64,000 nucleotides of DNA from an uncultured Bacilli bacterium (GTDB lineage: Bacteria > Bacillota_I > Bacilli_A > RF39 > UBA660): NCBI GenBank assembly GCA_934153945.1, contig CAKPFM010000003.1, positions 62,001 through 126,000 on the forward strand, given 5' to 3'. How positions within the stretch are numbered: the first letter of the stretch is position 1; every line of letters starts with the position of its first letter. Below the pieces are notes generated by a model. The model had not been told where the DNA came from. It saw nothing but the letters and a program-made list of their open reading frames with translations, and did not search any database. Made by a program: the position numbers and the translations under genes. Of the stretch, positions 60,547-64,000 are shown piece by piece.

Positions 60547-61095
60547 TTAATTATATTTATTCATTAAATTTTCAAATGATAAATTAAAGTAATCTTCTAA
60601 TATATTTGATACTAATTTTGTTGTTTCATTTATCATTTTGGTGTTCTTTATTTTTCCTAGGACATAATCTTTTGTATCTATTTCTTTATTATTTGATATT
60701 CCTATTTTTATTCTTTTATATTCTTGTGTTTTTAAATGAAGTTCTATATTTTTAAGACCATTATGTCCACCACTACTACCCTTATATTTTATTTTTATTT
60801 TTCCAAATGGTAAATCTAAATCATCACTTATTATTAAAATATCAGATATATCTATTTTATAATAATCAACATATTTTTTTATTACTTCACCTGATAAATT
60901 AATGTATTTTTGTGGTTTTAATAATATAACTTTTTCATTTTTATAATTAAATTCTGTATACAAACCATCAAATTTTTTTTGATTTATAGACAAATTATTA
61001 TTTTTAGCAAATTCATCAATACACATAAATCCCATATTATGTCTTGTTTGTTCATATTCTTTACCAGGATTCCCTAAACCTACAATTAGTTTCAT
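60547..61095 (-). CDS. pth: Peptidyl-tRNA hydrolase
   Basis: A 182-residue Pth: MKLIVGLGNPGKEYEQTRHNMGF with catalytic Asn and His, LLKPQKYINLSGEVI, SDDLDLPFGKIKIKYKGSSGGHNGLKNIE. It releases peptidyl-tRNAs dropped from ribosomes. ATG 61095 follows GAGGTG, and the longer frame starts inside rsmI. It lies between rsmI and mfd. Confidence 0.97.
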   Translation of the reverse strand: MKLIVGLGNPGKEYEQTRHNMGFMCIDEFAKNNNLSINQKKFDGLYTEFNYKNEKVILLKPQKYINLSGEVIKKYVDYYKIDISDILIISDDLDLPFGKIKIKYKGSSGGHNGLKNIELHLKTQEYKRIKIGISNNKEIDTKDYVLGKIKNTKMINETTKLVSNILEDYFNLSFENLMNKYN

Positions 61096-61096
61096 T

Positions 61097-61936
61097 TTAT
61101 TCACCTCTATGATATTCATTGTAAATATCACTTTTTTTCATATTTCTATCTTCTGCTGTTTTCTTTATTGCTTCTTTTGAATTCATTCCATTTTTAATAT
61201 ACATATTTACATGTTCAATTATTGAAATATCATCAAAAGCAATTTCTTCTTTATTTCCCGAAACTACTATTACTATTTCTCCCTTTATTTCTTTAGTTTC
61301 TTCCATTACTTCTTTTATTGTACCTCTATATATTTCCTCAAATTTTTTAGTTATTTCTCGGGAAATACTTATTTGTCTATTTCCAAATACTTCTAACATA
61401 TCAATTAGCGTTTTATTTATTCTATGAGGAGCTTCATAAAATATCATTGTATATTTGTTATTTTTTAAATTTTCTAATTCTTTTTTTCTTTTACTGTCCT
61501 TACTATTTAAAAATCCATAGTATAGAAAAGGCATTGGTTCGATACCTGATGAAGTAAGAGCAGGTATTAAAGCTGTAGCACCTGGAAGTGATACTACATT
61601 ATAATTATTTTTTATAGCTGTTTCTGCTAAAAAATAACCTGGATCACTTATTACTGGTGTACCTCTATCACTTACCACACCTACTGAGTAACCATTTTTT
61701 AAATATTCTAATAATTTTTCCTCATTATGTTGTTCATTATATTCGTGACTTGATATTAATTTTTTCTTTATATTTAAATGATTTAATAATAATGAAGTTA
61801 CTCTTGTATCTTCGGAAAATATAACTTCTACTTCATTTAATGTTTTTATTGCTCTTAGTGTAATATCATCTAAATTACCTATTGGAGTTGGTATTAAATA
61901 AAGTGTTGGAGTATTATTATAACTTATTTGAGACAT
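61097..61936 (-). CDS. rsmI: 16S rRNA 2'-O-methyltransferase RsmI
   Basis: A 279-residue tetrapyrrole-methylase-fold protein: TLYLIPTPIGNLDDITLRAI, FSEDTRVTSLLLNHL, VGVVSDRGTPVISDPGYFL, LPGATALIPALTSSG, FYEAPHRINKTL, and REITKKFEEIYRGT. It methylates the ribose of C1402 in 16S rRNA. It is in the holB-ricT-trmN6-rsmI order known from Bacillus (holB-yaaT-yabB-yabC). Confidence 0.96.
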   Translation of the reverse strand: MSQISYNNTPTLYLIPTPIGNLDDITLRAIKTLNEVEVIFSEDTRVTSLLLNHLNIKKKLISSHEYNEQHNEEKLLEYLKNGYSVGVVSDRGTPVISDPGYFLAETAIKNNYNVVSLPGATALIPALTSSGIEPMPFLYYGFLNSKDSKRKKELENLKNNKYTMIFYEAPHRINKTLIDMLEVFGNRQISISREITKKFEEIYRGTIKEVMEETKEIKGEIVIVVSGNKEEIAFDDISIIEHVNMYIKNGMNSKEAIKKTAEDRNMKKSDIYNEYHRGE

Positions 61937-61948
61937 TTTTACACCTTC

Positions 61949-62668
61949 TTAACTAAAATATTTTTGAATTTCTTTTGTATAGGTATTATCTATATTATGT
62001 GTATATATTGGAGGTAAAATTTTTATACCAGGTTTACCATTTTTTATACCTTCAATTAATAATATATTTGATTCCGTATTTGTTTTTGGATATACAAAAC
62101 ATAGTTTTTTTGGTTCTATATTATTTTTTTTCATAATTTCTATGATTTCTATTAGTCTTTCTGGTCTATGTACAATAGCTAATCTTCCATTATTTTTTAA
62201 TAATTTTTTACTTATTTTTATTAAATTATCTAAATTTAAGGTTATTTCGTGTCTAGCTATTTGTTTACATTTACTTTCATTTATTATAGATTTTTCATTT
62301 AATTTAAAAAATGGTGGATTACACGTTATTACATCATATACTTCTGTTTCATCAGTTTTTAAATATTCATTTATATCTTTATTAATAATATTTATTTGTT
62401 CATCTAAATTATTTATTTTTACAGATTTAGTTGCAAGATTTGACACTTCTTTTTGTATTTCTACTCCTGTTATTTTAGATTTTGTTTTTGTGCTTAATAT
62501 TAAAGGTATTATAGCATTACCAGTTCCAATATCTAAAATTTTTTTTGTACTTGGATTTATTGTAACAAAATTTGCTAGAAGAACTGAATCTAATGAAAAT
62601 TTGAACATTTCTGTATTTTGATATATTTTTAAATTATCATATCCTAATACATAATTAATTTCTTCCAT
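61949..62668 (-). CDS. trmN6: tRNA1(Val) A37 N6-methyltransferase TrmN6-like (YabB)
   Basis: A 239-residue class I methyltransferase: FSLDSVLLANFV, motif I ILDIGTGNAIIPLIL, motif II VEIQKEVSNLA and the N6-adenine methylase motif ITCNPPFFK. It matches YabB/TrmN6. It overlaps ricT by 14 bp and has only a weak site, so translation is coupled. Confidence 0.93.
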   Translation of the reverse strand: MEEINYVLGYDNLKIYQNTEMFKFSLDSVLLANFVTINPSTKKILDIGTGNAIIPLILSTKTKSKITGVEIQKEVSNLATKSVKINNLDEQINIINKDINEYLKTDETEVYDVITCNPPFFKLNEKSIINESKCKQIARHEITLNLDNLIKISKKLLKNNGRLAIVHRPERLIEIIEIMKKNNIEPKKLCFVYPKTNTESNILLIEGIKNGKPGIKILPPIYTHNIDNTYTKEIQKYFS

Positions 62669-63425
62669 AGTCTTGTTTTACCTCTAACAATTCTCCATTA
62701 GGAAATTCTAATGTATAAGTACCTTTAATTAAATTGACACTTTTAATTACGCCTTTTTTATTATCTACTTCTTTTATTTCACCAATTTTTGGTAGCATTT
62801 TTTTACATTCCTTATAACATTCATTTTCATATTTTAAGCAACATAAAAGTCTACCACATAATCCATTTATTTTGTTTGGATTTAAAGAAATATTTTGATT
62901 TTTGGCCATAGAAATTGATATTGAATCAAAATCATTCAAAAATCTTGCACAGCATAGTTTTTGACCACAACTTCCATATCCTCCTACTTTTTTTGCTTTA
63001 TCACGAACACCTATTTGTCTAAGTTCAATTCTTGTTTTATATATAGAAGCCAAGTCTTTAGCTAAATTCCTAAAATCAATTCTTTCATCTGAATAAAAAT
63101 GAAATAGTAATTGATCTTTATTTAAACTAAATGATGCATCTATTACATTTATATCCATTTTATATTTATTAACTAAATCTTTACATTTTTTTAATGCTTG
63201 TCCAGCTAATTTTTGATTATTTTTGTATTCGTTATAGTCCTTTTTTGTAGTTATTCTTAATACTTGTCCAATAGGTTCTTTATTTGTTTCATTTAATGAA
63301 ACTATTTTTGAAAAATATAGTCCCTTTTCTATTTCTATTACAACGGTTTGATTCATTTTTAATTCTAAATTTGTAGTAACATAGTATATTTTGTCATCAT
63401 TTTCTAACATTACGCCTACTATCAT
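62655..63425 (-). CDS. ricT: RicT/YaaT (PSP1-domain) protein
   Basis: A 256-residue protein with the PSP1 C-terminal domain: RIDFRNLAKDLASIYKTRIELRQIGVRDKAKKVGGYGSCGQKLCCARFLNDF, then NGLCGRLLCCLKYENECY. The cysteines bind FeS clusters in the Bacillus RicAFT complex, which controls RNase Y-dependent mRNA maturation and phosphorelay entry to sporulation. ricA and ricF are not in the window. The start directly follows the holB stop (TAAATG). Confidence 0.95.
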   Translation of the reverse strand: MIVGVMLENDDKIYYVTTNLELKMNQTVVIEIEKGLYFSKIVSLNETNKEPIGQVLRITTKKDYNEYKNNQKLAGQALKKCKDLVNKYKMDINVIDASFSLNKDQLLFHFYSDERIDFRNLAKDLASIYKTRIELRQIGVRDKAKKVGGYGSCGQKLCCARFLNDFDSISISMAKNQNISLNPNKINGLCGRLLCCLKYENECYKECKKMLPKIGEIKEVDNKKGVIKSVNLIKGTYTLEFPNGELLEVKQDYGRN

Positions 63426-64000
63426 TTAATCACATCTTTCTAGTTCTATTATTAGTTTATCTATTAGTAATTGTGAATTTGCATTAAAATTGATTTTTTC
63501 TTTTGTATCAATTAATACATTTATTTTTTTTGTTAATTGATATATTGTATTTTTATTTACTATTTCTTGTTTTATTTCATTTTTGAATATTTTTATATTT
63601 CGTTCTAATTTTGCATTTAGAATATCTTGATAATATAATATCATTAAATTTATTGCTAGTAAAACAAGCTCTTTTTCTTTAAAATTATTATGCCATAATT
63701 TTTGTGTTTTTAAAATAGTATCTAGTTTATTTTTTTCATAGTAAGAAACAAAATCTATAACTTGTCCTATTATATTTTCAAGCATTTCATCTGTTATTTG
63801 TTCTGGAATTGTTATATAATTTCTAATTTTAGGTAAAGTTGAATCAGTATTAATATTGTGTTCTTTTGAAAAGCTTATTACTTGACACCTTGATATTATA
63901 GTATCTAACATTTGATACATATTATTAGTTGTTAAGATTGCTATTATATTATCTTCTGGTTCTTCTAAAAATTTTAAAATTGAATTTGCTGATGATTTAT
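63426..64000 (-). CDS. holB: DNA polymerase III delta' subunit HolB (5' end outside window)
   Basis: The frame stays open to the right edge and reads SANSILKFLEEPEDNII, then ILTTNN and TIISRCQVISF, the sensor-1/arginine-finger region of HolB (clamp loader delta'). The Met at 63920 is internal. The C-terminal collar domain is present: KNEIKQEIVNKNTIYQL and ending LIDKLIIELERCD. It loads the sliding clamp with HolA and DnaX. It is the first visible gene of the holB-ricT-trmN6-rsmI run. Confidence 0.92.
   Translation of the reverse strand, partial: KSSANSILKFLEEPEDNIIAILTTNNMYQMLDTIISRCQVISFSKEHNINTDSTLPKIRNYITIPEQITDEMLENIIGQVIDFVSYYEKNKLDTILKTQKLWHNNFKEKELVLLAINLMILYYQDILNAKLERNIKIFKNEIKQEIVNKNTIYQLTKKINVLIDTKEKINFNANSQLLIDKLIIELERCD

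Noticed and set aside
62142..62621. 159-codon plus-strand ORF inside trmN6
   Set aside because: Antisense shadow in an AT-rich coding strand.

Overview
The window comes from a very AT-rich, low-GC Gram-positive chromosome. Sporulation genes (cotJ fusion, cotJC, spoIIID, spoIIQ, spoIID, spoVT), mbl, tagO, two FemAB ligases and Bacillus-like neighbourhoods (holB-ricT-trmN6-rsmI; mfd/spoVT; spoIIID-mbl; rpsF-ssb-rpsR) point to a spore-forming Bacillota of the Bacilli/Erysipelotrichia type. It is probably an uncultured host-associated lineage near the Mollicutes, but the species cannot be named. TGA is a stop codon (ATGA overlaps at 19049 and 37456) and Trp is TGG, so the code is the standard one and not code 4.

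Layout. 0-9.7 kb is accessory: a cell-surface beta-helix protein cut by the left edge, a methyltransferase-like gene broken by an in-frame TAA, a membrane transglutaminase-like protein, a 2H phosphodiesterase / YbaK deacylase / Nudix-methyltransferase operon, decayed ORFs beside tRNA-His, then the cotJ spore-coat operon. 9.7-27 kb is mostly core: typA, tagO, mbl-spoIIID-spoIIQ-spoIID, rpiB, two FemAB genes, rpmE, mscL, the rpsF-ssb-rpsR operon with an S6:S18-type leader, and ychF. 27-47.5 kb mixes core genes (trxB-lgt, uvrB) with an IS110 remnant, an intact ISL3 element, an ABC exporter and a surface-protein locus. 47.5-64 kb is mainly core: parA-parB, tatD, metG with a T-box, spoVT, ppaC, mfd, pth, rsmI, trmN6, ricT and holB (cut by the right edge), interrupted by a fic gene flanked by direct repeats.

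The most interesting locus is 40.98-45.71 kb. A large type IV prepilin-like protein is followed by two paralogous membrane-anchored proteins. By eye the paralogues share about 436 bp without a difference, then diverge sharply over one 156-bp segment near the 3' end. There, 18 of 19 changed codons change the amino acid and 12 of 19 read NNC in both copies. This is the pattern left by adenine-directed mutagenesis of AAC codons in the C-type-lectin-like target of a diversity-generating retroelement (DGR). No reverse transcriptase or template repeat lies in the window, so if the reading is right these are targets of an RT encoded elsewhere. A recurring short helix module links the prepilin C-terminus with the N-terminal regions of both variable proteins, which suggests a pilus- or envelope-displayed, diversified binding system.
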